Assembly: GCA_947381945.1 (NCBI GenBank)
Contig: CANCXM010000002.1
Coordinates: 62,001 to 126,000, forward strand
Origin: an uncultured Muribaculaceae bacterium
GTDB taxonomy: Bacteria > Bacteroidota > Bacteroidia > Bacteroidales > Muribaculaceae
Reading direction: 5' to 3'
Length of the DNA: 64,000 bases
How positions within the stretch are numbered: the first letter of the stretch is position 1; the number at the start of each line of letters is the position of its first letter. A model generated the notes under the pieces. That model was not told the origin of the DNA, searched no databases, and saw only the letters and a list, made by a program, of their open reading frames with translations. Shown piece by piece: positions 16,796-26,380 of the stretch. The position numbers and the translations under genes are program-made.

Positions 16796-18823
16796 ATGTC
16801 GCGTTTAAAAAGCTCCATCATAATCTTGTTCACATTTCTTTGCCCCATGCTCACGCTGAGGGCGCAAATCAACACCGAGCAGGTGATGAGAATCGGGGCA
16901 AATACAAATTATTTTGAAGACTACGTCCTTTCAATCCAATATTTCAATCAGGTCATCAGTGTCAATCCGCGTCTTGCAAAACCATATTTCTATCGCGCTA
17001 TCGCCAAACTGAACCTCGATGATTTCCCCGGAGCCGAAGAGGATGCCTCGCTTGCCATCGAGCGCAACCCCTTCATCGTGGATGCCTACGAAGTGCGCGG
17101 GGTGGCACGTCAGAACCAGGGCAAAAACCGGGAGGCTATCAAGGACTACAACAAAGTGCTTGAAATGCACCCCGACACCCGCAGTGTCCTCTTCAACAAA
17201 GCCATGGCGCAATGTCAGATTAAGGACCACACAGGAGCCGACACTACTTTTGCAGCTCTTATCAGGAAATATCCGCGCTATGAGGGGGGCTATCTCGGTC
17301 GCGCACGGCTCAGGCTCGAAACAAAGGACACCATCGGAGCAAAGAGCGACATCGACAAAGCCCTTTCAATAAACTCCTCGGCAGTCAACGCCTATCTCAT
17401 GAGGGCAGACATAGCTATAAACTCCGGACAGGACTACAAAAGCGCATTGGCCGACATGGATATGGCGGTGAAACTCAGTCCGGATTTTCCCGGCTACTAC
17501 ATAAACCGTGCATTTCTGCGCTATATGACCGATGATTTCTACGGTGCGTTTGACGACTATGACCATGCGCTGAAACTTGACCCGACAAACTCCATGGCAC
17601 TCTTCAACAGAGGACTCCTCCGAGCTGAGGTCCATGACACCAACAAGGCCATCGAGGATTTTACAAGCGTCATAAATTTCAACCCTGACGACTACAAGAC
17701 GCTCTACAACCGCTCGATGCTTCTTGCTGAAATCGGCGATTTTGAAGCAGCACTTTCCGACCTCAACCGTGTGTTGGAAGCCTACCCGGATTTCGCTGCG
17801 GCCTATTTTCTGCGCTATGACATCAAACGCCGCAAAGGAGACCTCCAAAGCGCCGAGAAAGACTACAACAAGTCTCTCGCACTTGCCAAGACAAAAGTTC
17901 CGGTCTCTCCCGACAAACAGTTTGCCGACAACACCTCAGCCGGAAACTCACAGGATGAGGACGGCGACGGTCCCGTCGTGACCGAAACTCAGGAACAGGT
18001 GAAGAAACGCTTCTCGTCGCTCGCCACCGTATCGGCCAACTACACATCGGAAAACGATGCAACGACCATACGCGGACGCGTCCAGGACCAGGAACTGAAA
18101 GTCGAGCTTGAACCAATTTTCATAATCACCTACTACACCTCACCGACAGAAATCAAGCTCAACAGCGAATACATCCGCGAGGTCAACGACCTCAACGCAA
18201 CCGGTTTGCTGCGCTTCGGACTGCAAGTAGCCAACCGCGAATCCACCCTCCGGGATGACAATGTCGAGACCACCCACCGCTCGTCGATAGGCTTCTACAA
18301 TTCCTACATCGCAAGCCATCCGCCACGTGCGATTGATTATTTCGGAAGGGCTATGGATTTCTATACACTCGGTGACTTTGATGCAGCCGTCGGCGACCTC
18401 ACCACAGCCGTCAGACTCACGCCTGATTTCGCTTTGGCATATCTGCTCAGAGCGCAGGTGAGATATGCGAAAAAACATAAAGCGACCGATGACGGACAAG
18501 GCACCCACATTCTATCCGAAGAAGAGAGCGCCGACATCCTCGCCGACATCGAAAAGGCAATAAGCCTCTCCCCTTTCATGCCTGTCGCATATTACAACAA
18601 AGGCGTCGTGCTTACTGAAATCGGACATCTCGACGAAGCCCTGAAAGCCTTCACACGGGCTATCGAACTGAAACCTGATTTTGGCGAAGCTTATTATAAC
18701 CGTGGATATGTCCACCTGACAATCGGTGACAAAGACAAGGCTTTCCCCGACCTCAGTCGTGCGGGAGAACTCGGAATCGTCTCTTCCTACTCCCTGCTCA
18801 AACGCATGGCATCAGGCCGATAA
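16796..18823 (+). CDS. large secreted tetratricopeptide-repeat protein
   Basis: 675 residues with a signal peptide (about 1-23, ending LTLRAQ). Residues about 30-370 are consecutive TPR units (e.g. AKPYFYRAIAKLNLDDFPGA, NSMALFNRGLLRAEVHDTNK). A non-TPR stretch of about 100-150 residues follows (about 370-510: acidic linker SAGNSQDEDGDGP, then TIRGRVQDQELKVELEPIFI). TPRs resume at about 515-665 (IDYFGRAMDFYTLGDFDAAV, MPVAYYNKGVVLTEIGHLDE). It probably scaffolds protein complexes in the periplasm; partner unknown. Similar long TPR proteins are common in Bacteroidales. A 15-bp stem terminator follows at 18862, so it is a single-gene unit. Confidence 0.85.
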   Translation: MSRLKSSIIILFTFLCPMLTLRAQINTEQVMRIGANTNYFEDYVLSIQYFNQVISVNPRLAKPYFYRAIAKLNLDDFPGAEEDASLAIERNPFIVDAYEVRGVARQNQGKNREAIKDYNKVLEMHPDTRSVLFNKAMAQCQIKDHTGADTTFAALIRKYPRYEGGYLGRARLRLETKDTIGAKSDIDKALSINSSAVNAYLMRADIAINSGQDYKSALADMDMAVKLSPDFPGYYINRAFLRYMTDDFYGAFDDYDHALKLDPTNSMALFNRGLLRAEVHDTNKAIEDFTSVINFNPDDYKTLYNRSMLLAEIGDFEAALSDLNRVLEAYPDFAAAYFLRYDIKRRKGDLQSAEKDYNKSLALAKTKVPVSPDKQFADNTSAGNSQDEDGDGPVVTETQEQVKKRFSSLATVSANYTSENDATTIRGRVQDQELKVELEPIFIITYYTSPTEIKLNSEYIREVNDLNATGLLRFGLQVANRESTLRDDNVETTHRSSIGFYNSYIASHPPRAIDYFGRAMDFYTLGDFDAAVGDLTTAVRLTPDFALAYLLRAQVRYAKKHKATDDGQGTHILSEEESADILADIEKAISLSPFMPVAYYNKGVVLTEIGHLDEALKAFTRAIELKPDFGEAYYNRGYVHLTIGDKDKAFPDLSRAGELGIVSSYSLLKRMASGR

Positions 18824-18861
18824 ACCATAATACTTCTTACAATTTTACCTCTTTTCATATC

Positions 18862-18918
18862 AAAATCGAACCAATCAGGCGTTAAACTTTCAGTTTGACA
18901 ACAGATTGGTTCGATTTT
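18862..18918 (+). terminator. long hairpin terminator after the TPR gene
   Basis: Perfect 15-bp outer stem (18862-18876 with 18904-18918). A 7-bp inner stem (18881-18887 with 18893-18899, one G-U) sits within the 27-base loop. A short T-run ends the right arm. It is 38 bp after the TPR stop codon and upstream of lysC. Confidence 0.7.
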
Positions 18919-18932
18919 TAGATAATTATTAG

Positions 18933-18940
18933 TAAATTTG
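18933..18940 (+). promoter_or_regulatory. -7 box TAAATTTG for lysC
   Basis: TAAATTTG 92 bp upstream of the lysC ATG, just past the previous terminator. It matches the -7 consensus; no convincing -33. Confidence 0.4.
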
Positions 18941-19032
18941 CCGATAATTTGCTAAAATAGCTCAATCCATCCATTTTGGCACTTCATCAGTCAATCATCC
19001 GAAAAATCACATTACAATTATAATTATAAGGT

Positions 19033-20355
19033 ATGAAAGTTTTAAAGTTTGGAGGTACCTCAGTAGGTTCCGCAGAACGTATCCGCCACGTTGCAGACCT
19101 CGTCTCTGAAAGAGGCAAGAACATCATCGTGCTTTCCGCAATGTCGGGCACGACTAACTCACTTGTAGAAATAGCCGATTACCTCTACAAGAAAAACACC
19201 AACGGAGCAAAAGAGACTATCAATCTTCTCGAATCAAAATATCTCAAAACCATCGCCGCACTCTACGACAAGCATGAGAGCCGCGAGAAAGCCCTCAAGG
19301 AAATCAAGGCCTGCTTCAACTATATCCGTTCGTTCACCCAGCGCGAGACTTTCAGCGAAATCGAGGAAAAAATCATCCTCGCACAGGGCGAAATCATGAG
19401 CGTGGCCATGATGACCATCCTCCTCAACGAGCGTGGCCTCTATGCCGAATCGCTCCCTGCACTCGACTTCATGAAGACCGATGCCAACGGTGAGCCCGAC
19501 ATGCAGCACATCACCCTCCATCTCCAGCCCCTCCTTGACAAGTATATCGACGCCGACATCTTCATCACCCAGGGATTCATCTGCCGTAACTCAACCGGCG
19601 AGATCGACAACCTCCAGCGCGGTGGCAGCGACTACACCGCATCGCTCATCGGCGCAGCCATCGAAGCCGAAGAAATCGAAATCTGGACTGACATTGACGG
19701 TATGCACAACAACGACCCCCGCTTTGTCGACAAGACAAGTCCAGTCAACGAGCTTCACTACGAGGAAGCTTCCGAGCTTGCATACTTCGGTGCAAAAATC
19801 CTCCATCCCACCTGTGTGCTCCCCGCCAAGGTCAACAATATTCCCCTCCGTCTGCTCAACACCCTCCAGCCGGAAGCCCACGGCACCCTCATCTACAACA
19901 ACATTACCGAACCCTCAATCAAGGCCGTCGCTGCCAAGGACAACATCGTGGCCATCAAGATAAAGAGTTCGCGTATGCTCCTCGCCTACGGCTATCTGAC
20001 CCGCGTGTTCGAGACATTCGAGAAATACCGCACTCCTATCGACATGATTGCCACAAGCGAGGTCGGCGTATCGCTCACCATCGACTCCGAGCGTTTCCTC
20101 CCCGAAATCGTCGACGAGCTTAAGAAATTCGGCACCGTCACCATCGACCGCGACATGGTCATCATCTGTGTTGTCGGCAACATGGAGTGGACCAACACCG
20201 GCTATGAGGCAAAGGCTATGGAAGCTCTTGCCAATATCCCTGTCCGCATGATTTCCTATGGCGGCTCCAACTACAACATCTCATTCCTCATCCGAAAGGA
20301 GGACAAAATCGAAGCTCTGCGCCGCCTGAGCGAAACACTTTTCAACGAGAAATAA
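19033..20355 (+). CDS. lysC: aspartate kinase (monofunctional, LysC type)
   Basis: 440 residues, the usual size of monofunctional aspartokinase III. It phosphorylates L-aspartate, the first step to lysine, diaminopimelate, threonine and methionine. The N-terminal kinase domain opens with KVLKFGGTSVGSAERI and contains FITQGFICRN, LQRGGSDYTASLIGAA and EIWTDIDGMHNNDPR. Two ACT regulatory domains occupy about 300-435 (DMIATSEVGVSLTID, VRMISYGGSNYNISFLI), so feedback inhibition is expected, probably by lysine given the next gene. The stop codon abuts the ATG of the diaminopimelate decarboxylase gene with no gap, so the two are translationally coupled. Confidence 0.95.
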   Translation: MKVLKFGGTSVGSAERIRHVADLVSERGKNIIVLSAMSGTTNSLVEIADYLYKKNTNGAKETINLLESKYLKTIAALYDKHESREKALKEIKACFNYIRSFTQRETFSEIEEKIILAQGEIMSVAMMTILLNERGLYAESLPALDFMKTDANGEPDMQHITLHLQPLLDKYIDADIFITQGFICRNSTGEIDNLQRGGSDYTASLIGAAIEAEEIEIWTDIDGMHNNDPRFVDKTSPVNELHYEEASELAYFGAKILHPTCVLPAKVNNIPLRLLNTLQPEAHGTLIYNNITEPSIKAVAAKDNIVAIKIKSSRMLLAYGYLTRVFETFEKYRTPIDMIATSEVGVSLTIDSERFLPEIVDELKKFGTVTIDRDMVIICVVGNMEWTNTGYEAKAMEALANIPVRMISYGGSNYNISFLIRKEDKIEALRRLSETLFNEK

Positions 20356-21507
20356 ATGACACGTTTCCCTATCGAAGAATTTGAATCGCTTCAGACACCC
20401 TTCTACTTCTATGATCTGAAGCTGCTCGACCGCACGCTTAAGGAAATCAAACGTACCGCGCGCGATCCCCGCTTCAAAGTTCACTATGCGATAAAGGCCA
20501 ACGCCAACCCCGGAATCCTCCGCAGCATCCAGGCCGCCGGTCTTGGAGTGGACTGCGTCAGCGGTTGGGAAATCGAGACAGCTCTTGAAGCCGGTTTCCG
20601 TGGCAATCGCATAGTCTATGCCGGTGTCGGCAAAAGCGACAATGAAATCCGCCTCGGTCTGGAGAAAGACATCGAATGTTTCAACGTCGAGTCCGAACCG
20701 GAACTACGTGTCATCAGCCAGCTTGCCGAATCAATGGGCAAAACTGCGCGCGTCGCAATCCGCGTCAACCCCAACATCGACGCACACACCCATGCCTACA
20801 TCACTACCGGTCTGGCAGAAAACAAATTCGGAGTCAATCTTGAGATGCTCCCCGGCATCATCGCGCTTGCCTGCACCCTGCCCAACATCGACCTGCGCGG
20901 TCTCCATTTCCACATCGGATCACAGATTACGGAAACGGAGCCGTTCGTGATGCTCTGCGAGACCATCAACCGTCTGCAGGACGAATACAACGAACGCGGC
21001 ATCTACTTCTCTTCCATCAACGTCGGCGGCGGTCTTGGTATCGACTACGCACATCCCGAACGTCACCCGATTCCGGATTTCGAGAACTACTTCACAACGT
21101 TCCACAACCATCTGCGCATCCGCGAAGACCAGGAAGTGCATTTCGAACTCGGACGCTCGATTGTGGCACAGTGCGGTTCGCTCATCACCAAAGTGCTCTA
21201 TGTGAAGCGAGGAACAACCAAGAAATTCGCCATCGTGGACGCAGGCATGAGCGACCTCATCCGTCCCGCCCTCTACAATGCCCACCACAAAATCGAGAAC
21301 ATCTCGAATCCCAACGGTGAGCTTCACCACTACGACGTTGTCGGCCCGATTTGCGAATCGTCAGACAGCTTCGGTCAGGACGAGACACTTCCCGAAGTGA
21401 AGCGCGGCTATCTCCTCGCACTCCGCTCCGCAGGTGCCTACGGTGAAATCATGGCCTCGCGCTACAACTGCCGCCCCTTCCCGCCATCCTATTTTTCCGA
21501 ACAATAA
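20356..21507 (+). CDS. lysA: diaminopimelate decarboxylase
   Basis: 383 residues. It is a PLP enzyme (fold type III) converting meso-diaminopimelate to L-lysine. PLP lysine is Lys47 in HYAIKANANP; other conserved elements are GLHFHIGSQI, NVGGGLGIDY (phosphate-binding glycine loop), ELGRSIVAQCGSL and the catalytic CESSDSF segment near residue 335. The ATG directly follows the lysC stop codon, and the two catalyse the first and last steps of lysine synthesis. It is slightly shorter than many LysA proteins (about 400-420 residues), but all catalytic segments are present. Confidence 0.95.
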   Translation: MTRFPIEEFESLQTPFYFYDLKLLDRTLKEIKRTARDPRFKVHYAIKANANPGILRSIQAAGLGVDCVSGWEIETALEAGFRGNRIVYAGVGKSDNEIRLGLEKDIECFNVESEPELRVISQLAESMGKTARVAIRVNPNIDAHTHAYITTGLAENKFGVNLEMLPGIIALACTLPNIDLRGLHFHIGSQITETEPFVMLCETINRLQDEYNERGIYFSSINVGGGLGIDYAHPERHPIPDFENYFTTFHNHLRIREDQEVHFELGRSIVAQCGSLITKVLYVKRGTTKKFAIVDAGMSDLIRPALYNAHHKIENISNPNGELHHYDVVGPICESSDSFGQDETLPEVKRGYLLALRSAGAYGEIMASRYNCRPFPPSYFSEQ

Positions 21508-21537
21508 ACAAACCTTAAACCAAAACCATTCATTATC

Positions 21538-23532
21538 ATGGCAGACAACAGAGAAGCCAAAGAAGTCTACATGGACGCTGACCCTCTGGAACTCCCCGAA
21601 AACGCCTTCCGCGAACTCGGAGAGGATGAGGTCTACCGCCCTATCATGCACCCCGCGCATGACTATCCGGAGGTGACCCCCTACTCAGTGACCATGGGAC
21701 TCGTGCTTGCCGTCATCTTCAGTGCTGCGGCAGCCTACCTTGGCCTAAAGGTCGGACAGGTGTTTGAAGCGGCAATTCCAATTGCCATCATCGCTGTCGG
21801 TCTTTCAGGCGCGTTGAAAAAAGAGAACCCGCTCGGGCAGAACGTCATCATCCAAAGTATCGGTGCATGTTCGGGTGTGATTGTGGCAGGTGCCATCTTC
21901 ACCCTCCCCGCGCTCTACATTCTTCAGGCCAAGTATCCTGAAATCACCGTCAACTTCCTTCAGATTTTCCTGAGCTCACTCCTCGGAGGTATCCTCGGCA
22001 TCCTCTTCTTCATTCCTTTTCGAAAATATTTCGTGAAGGATATGCACGGTAAATACCCCTTCCCTGAAGCTACAGCCACCACTCAGGTGCTTGCAAGCGG
22101 TCTCGGGAAAGCTTCTTCGAAGAACGACGGTCAGGCCAAGACCCTCGTCCTTGCATCACTCATCGGCGGTGTGTATGACTATATCGTCGAGACCTTCGGC
22201 TGGTGGGCAGGTGTCCTTAACACAGCCGTCACAGGCTGGGGACAGACTCTTGCCGAAAAGACCAAACTTGTGGTAAGCTGCAACACCGGCGCTGCCGTCC
22301 TCGGTCTCGGCTACATCATCGGTCTCAACTATGCCTTCATCATCTTTGCCGGTTCAGTGTTCGTCTGGTGGGTGCTCATCCCGCTGCTCGGCACTTACGG
22401 TAGCTCCGACATGACCGCAATGGCACCCGAAGCCATCTTCGCTGACTATGCACGCCTCATCGGTATCGGCGGCATTGCAATGGCCGGCATTATCGGCATT
22501 GTAAAATCATGGGGCATCATCCGTAGTGCTGTCGGTCTCGCAGGACGCGAACTCCGCGGCAAGGCAGATGGCGCTTCCACCATCCGTTGGCAGAGCGACA
22601 TTTCGATGAAACACATCGTGTTCTTCGTTGCAATCGCCCTCGTCGCCGTCCTCCTCTTCTTCTGGTTCGGTGTCATCAACACCTTCTGGCAGGCATTGGT
22701 GGCTTGGATTGTGGTGACCCTCATCGCCTTCCTCTTCACTACTGTTGCGGCAAACGCCATTGCAATCGTAGGCTCAAACCCTGTATCGGGCATGACCCTC
22801 ATGACACTGATTATCGCTTCAGCCATCTTCGTCGGCATCGGTCTTAACGGCACATCCGGCATCGTGGCCTCAATGGTCATCGGTGGTGTTGTCTGCACCG
22901 CTCTTTCAATGGCCGGAGGATTCGTGACTGACCTCAAGGTCGGCTATTGGCTCGGTTCAACCCCCAAGAAACAGGAAAGCTGGAAATTCCTCGGCACCAT
23001 CGTCTCGGCAGCAACCGTCGGCGGTGTCATCCTCCTGCTCAACCAGGTCTACGGATTCACCGGTGAAAACGCCCTCGTCGCTCCTCAGGCTAACGCTATG
23101 GCCAAGGTCATCGAACCCCTCATGATGGGTGGCGACACTCCTTGGATTCTCTACATGACCGGTGCCATCCTCGCCTTGCTGCTCAACTGGCTCGGTGTAC
23201 CCGCCCTCGCTTTCTGCCTCGGCATGTTCATCCCTCTGCAGCTCAACACTCCGCTTCTCGTGGGCGGTGCCATCGCATGGTTTGTGGGCAGCCGTTCGAA
23301 GGACAAGTCGCTCAACGACGCACGTCGTGACCGTGGCACCCTCATCTCGTCGGGTCTCATCGCCGGTGGCGCGCTCTTCGGCGTATTCGCGGCCCTCACC
23401 CGCTTCCTCGGTTTTGAATACCAGAACCCGATGGACGCCATCGCCACCCAGTGGGCCGGTCTGGCAGTCTACGCACTTCTCATCATCTATCTTATCTGGG
23501 AATCAATGAAAGTGAAGACCCTGAAGGACTGA
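21538..23532 (+). CDS. OPT-family oligopeptide transporter
   Basis: 664 residues with about 14-16 predicted membrane segments, located in the inner membrane. Family signs include PEVTPYSVTMGLVLAVIFSA, the loop with GKYPFPEATATTQVL, and NPVSGMTLMTLI. OPT proteins import small peptides or metal chelates with protons. It starts 30 bp after lysA and is followed 10 bp later by the MATE gene, so all four genes are likely one operon. The linkage to lysine/diaminopimelate genes could mean uptake of lysine-rich or wall-derived peptides, but that is inference. Confidence 0.9.
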   Translation: MADNREAKEVYMDADPLELPENAFRELGEDEVYRPIMHPAHDYPEVTPYSVTMGLVLAVIFSAAAAYLGLKVGQVFEAAIPIAIIAVGLSGALKKENPLGQNVIIQSIGACSGVIVAGAIFTLPALYILQAKYPEITVNFLQIFLSSLLGGILGILFFIPFRKYFVKDMHGKYPFPEATATTQVLASGLGKASSKNDGQAKTLVLASLIGGVYDYIVETFGWWAGVLNTAVTGWGQTLAEKTKLVVSCNTGAAVLGLGYIIGLNYAFIIFAGSVFVWWVLIPLLGTYGSSDMTAMAPEAIFADYARLIGIGGIAMAGIIGIVKSWGIIRSAVGLAGRELRGKADGASTIRWQSDISMKHIVFFVAIALVAVLLFFWFGVINTFWQALVAWIVVTLIAFLFTTVAANAIAIVGSNPVSGMTLMTLIIASAIFVGIGLNGTSGIVASMVIGGVVCTALSMAGGFVTDLKVGYWLGSTPKKQESWKFLGTIVSAATVGGVILLLNQVYGFTGENALVAPQANAMAKVIEPLMMGGDTPWILYMTGAILALLLNWLGVPALAFCLGMFIPLQLNTPLLVGGAIAWFVGSRSKDKSLNDARRDRGTLISSGLIAGGALFGVFAALTRFLGFEYQNPMDAIATQWAGLAVYALLIIYLIWESMKVKTLKD

Positions 23533-23542
23533 TTACACAAGC

Positions 23543-24829
23543 ATGAAACCAATTAATCGTGAAATACTGTCGATCGCAGTACCCTCGATTATAACCAACA
23601 TCACCACACCACTGCTCGCGCTGATGGATGTGGTGATTGTTGGTCACATGGGGAGCGCTGACTATATCGCAGCCATTGCTGTGGGCGGTACTATCTTCAA
23701 CATGATATACTGGCTGTTCGCCTTTCTGCGCATGGGTTCGAGCGGTCTGACCGCCCAGGCCCACGGTTCGCAGGACAAGGAGGGATGCGACCTCGTATTG
23801 CTGCGCGGACTTCTCGTTGTGCTCCTCGCATCAGCAACTATGATTGCGCTCCAACGGCCAATTTTCAAACTTGCCGGAGTGCTGTTTGAAATCGAGGACA
23901 ATATCCTCGGGATGGTCCACGACTATTTCTCAATCCTCATCTGGGGCGCGCCCGCATCGCTCGGAGCTTTCGTCATCTCAGGCTGGTTCCTCGGGCAGAA
24001 GAATGCAAAGGCACCGATGAACGTGGCGTTCATCATCAACATCTCCAATATTGTCATCAGCCTCGCCCTCGTCTATCTGTTCGGAATGAAGATAAAGGGA
24101 GTCGCGTTCGGCACTCTCAGCGCCCAATGGCTCGGTTTCATAGTAGCTCTGACCACCGCCATCCGCAAGGATCATCCGCAACTGAAAAGTCTCGAAGAGA
24201 TACTCGACACGACACAGCTCAAACGCTTCTTCTCAATAAACGTAAACATCTTCTTCCGCACGCTCTGCCTGATTGCCGTTACAGTATGGTTCACCCGCAC
24301 GGGTTCCACCCAAGGTACCGACATTCTTGCCGTCAACACCCTGCTCATGCAGTTCTTCACGCTCTTCTCCTACTTCATGGACGGTTTTGCTTTCGCCGGA
24401 GAATCGCTCTGCGGCAACTATATCGGAAAGAAGGATTCCGAGGGCCTACATGCCACAATCAAGGCACTTTTCAGATGGAGCATCGTCATGGTGGCTCTTT
24501 TCACCATAATATATGCCTTGGCAGGTGAAGGAATCATGAGTCTTTTGAGCGATGATGCCGGAGTAATCATATCGTCCAAAGAATTTTTCTCATGGGTGAT
24601 AGCCATCCCCGCAGTAGGCTTTGCAGCCTTCACTTGGGACGGTGTCTTCATCGGAGCTACCCGCACACGCGAAATGCTAATATCCATCGCATCTGCTACA
24701 CTTGTCTACTTCCTTACCTACTATTTCCTCTTCCCCCGTCTCGGCAATCACGGTCTGTGGATAGCATTCCTCGCCTATCTGCTCTGTCGCGGCCTCGTCC
24801 TAACCCTCCTCCGCCACCGCATAAAATAA
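23543..24829 (+). CDS. MATE-family efflux transporter
   Basis: 428 residues, 12 predicted membrane segments, inner membrane. The start MKPINREILSIAVPSIITNI with MDVVIVGHMGSADYIAAIAV matches the first helices of MATE (NorM/DinF-like) drug or metabolite antiporters. The pseudo-repeat is visible as a second family-like segment around residue 240 (NVNIFFRTLCLIAVTVWFTR). Substrate unknown. Last gene of the lysC-lysA-OPT-MATE series; a perfect 23-bp hairpin follows at 24869. Confidence 0.9.
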   Translation: MKPINREILSIAVPSIITNITTPLLALMDVVIVGHMGSADYIAAIAVGGTIFNMIYWLFAFLRMGSSGLTAQAHGSQDKEGCDLVLLRGLLVVLLASATMIALQRPIFKLAGVLFEIEDNILGMVHDYFSILIWGAPASLGAFVISGWFLGQKNAKAPMNVAFIINISNIVISLALVYLFGMKIKGVAFGTLSAQWLGFIVALTTAIRKDHPQLKSLEEILDTTQLKRFFSINVNIFFRTLCLIAVTVWFTRTGSTQGTDILAVNTLLMQFFTLFSYFMDGFAFAGESLCGNYIGKKDSEGLHATIKALFRWSIVMVALFTIIYALAGEGIMSLLSDDAGVIISSKEFFSWVIAIPAVGFAAFTWDGVFIGATRTREMLISIASATLVYFLTYYFLFPRLGNHGLWIAFLAYLLCRGLVLTLLRHRIK

Positions 24830-24868
24830 ACGCACTACGAAAAGCGGTCAACTCGCATGTAGACGCTA

Positions 24869-24920
24869 AAAAATCGAGAGGTGCAGAAACCAATTGCGGT
24901 TTCTGCACCTCTCGATTTTT
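24869..24920. terminator. bidirectional terminator, perfect 23-bp stem
   Basis: Arms 24869-24891 and 24898-24920 pair perfectly around a 6-base loop, with A-run on the left and T-run on the right. It separates the convergent MATE (+) and MFS (-) genes and can serve both strands. Confidence 0.9.
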
Positions 24921-24969
24921 ATGGCATCCGTAATGTCGGATTAGGAGAGCAAAAGTTCTGTTCTTAGAC

Positions 24970-26301
24970 TCAAGCCTCGGCGTTGGCTGTGGAATCTCCG
25001 TAGGTCTCTTTGACGAGCGAGACGCAGAATGCACCTACCACAAGGAGAATGCCTGCAAGCACGAGCATGTTGACCTGACGGCCACCGAGGAGCGGAAGAA
25101 TCACGCCACCGAGAGCTGCGGCGCAGATCTGCGGAATGCAGATGGTTCCGTTAAAAAGGCCGAGGTAGGTACCCATATTCTTACCTGAGATTGAATTGGT
25201 AAGGATAGTGAAGGGAAGTGCAAGCATCGCAGCCCAAGCGCAACCGATAAGGAGGAATGAGATAAAGAGGACATATTTATCAGTGATGAAGAGGGTCGAC
25301 ACGAATCCGATTGCTCCGAGAAGGAGGCTGAGGGCATAGACAGTCTTATGGTTCTTGAAACGGGGGATGACAACAGCCCAGAGTACAGAGCCTACGGCCT
25401 GAATCGCGAACAATACACCTACCCAGTTGCCTGCAGTCTGGTAAGCCTCGGTCTCAGTATTGGTCGTGCCCCATACGGTATCAGCGATGGCACCGGGAGT
25501 GTAGGTCCACATATAAAGGAAAGCAGCCCAGCAGAAGAACTGCACGAGACCCACTGTCCAGAAAGTCTTGGGAGCGTGGCGCAGGAGGTGAATCATGCTG
25601 CTCTTCTCCTCCTTCTGCTCCTCGGTGATACCGTGGTATTCGGCATATTCCTTGGGGGGCATCTCGCGGATTGTGGCAAAGCTATAGATGACGCAGAGAA
25701 TCAGCACGGCGGCACCGATATAAAATGAATATGTGACAGCATCAGGCACCTGGCCGGTGGGCGCGATGTTGCTGATACCGATTGCGGTCAATGTGATAGG
25801 CGCGAGATAACCGACAAGGCTGCCTGCGTTGCAGAGGAAGCTCTGGATGGAATATGCAAGACCTTTCTGACGCTCGTTGACCTGATCGCCCACAAGCATC
25901 TTGAAAGGCTGCATGGCCATGTTGATGGATGTGTCAAGAAACATCAAGGCAACAAAACCGAAAATCATCGCTCCGGCAACCGAAAGGCCGAAACTTCCTG
26001 CATTGGGAAGCAGACACATGACAATAACAGCAATGGCTGCTCCGAGAAGCAAATACGGAAGTCGGCGACCAAGACGGTTCCATGTACGGTCACTGGCAGC
26101 ACCGACAAGCGGCTGGACAAGAATGCCCATCAAAGGGGGAAGGATCCAGAAATAACTCAGTGAGTGCGGGTCAGCACCCAGAGTGGCAAAGATGCGCGAG
26201 ATATTGGCGCTCTGAAGGGCGTAGGCAATCTGTACGCCGAAAAAACCGAAACTCAGATTCCAGAGTTTCATAAAACTTTGGTCCGGTTTATTCTTAACCA
26301 T
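24970..26301 (-). CDS. MFS sugar transporter (SLC45 / MalT-like)
   Basis: 443 residues with 12 predicted membrane segments. The N-terminus (KLWNLSFGFFGVQIAYALQS), WILPPLMGILVQPLVGAASD and RTWNRLGRRLPYLLLGA are characteristic of the SLC45-like branch of the major facilitator superfamily, which includes bacterial maltose:proton symporters and plant sucrose carriers. It probably takes a disaccharide across the inner membrane; which one is not shown. The gene lies 79 bp downstream of nfo on the same strand, and no clear promoter was seen between them, so they may be cotranscribed. Confidence 0.85.
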   Translation of the reverse strand: MVKNKPDQSFMKLWNLSFGFFGVQIAYALQSANISRIFATLGADPHSLSYFWILPPLMGILVQPLVGAASDRTWNRLGRRLPYLLLGAAIAVIVMCLLPNAGSFGLSVAGAMIFGFVALMFLDTSINMAMQPFKMLVGDQVNERQKGLAYSIQSFLCNAGSLVGYLAPITLTAIGISNIAPTGQVPDAVTYSFYIGAAVLILCVIYSFATIREMPPKEYAEYHGITEEQKEEKSSMIHLLRHAPKTFWTVGLVQFFCWAAFLYMWTYTPGAIADTVWGTTNTETEAYQTAGNWVGVLFAIQAVGSVLWAVVIPRFKNHKTVYALSLLLGAIGFVSTLFITDKYVLFISFLLIGCAWAAMLALPFTILTNSISGKNMGTYLGLFNGTICIPQICAAALGGVILPLLGGRQVNMLVLAGILLVVGAFCVSLVKETYGDSTANAEA

Positions 26302-26380
26302 AATTTTGTTGTAAGTGTAATGATATAATCTGTTATTAATTTATTTTTTACCTATTGTGCCTTTAACCTTCTGAATCCAT

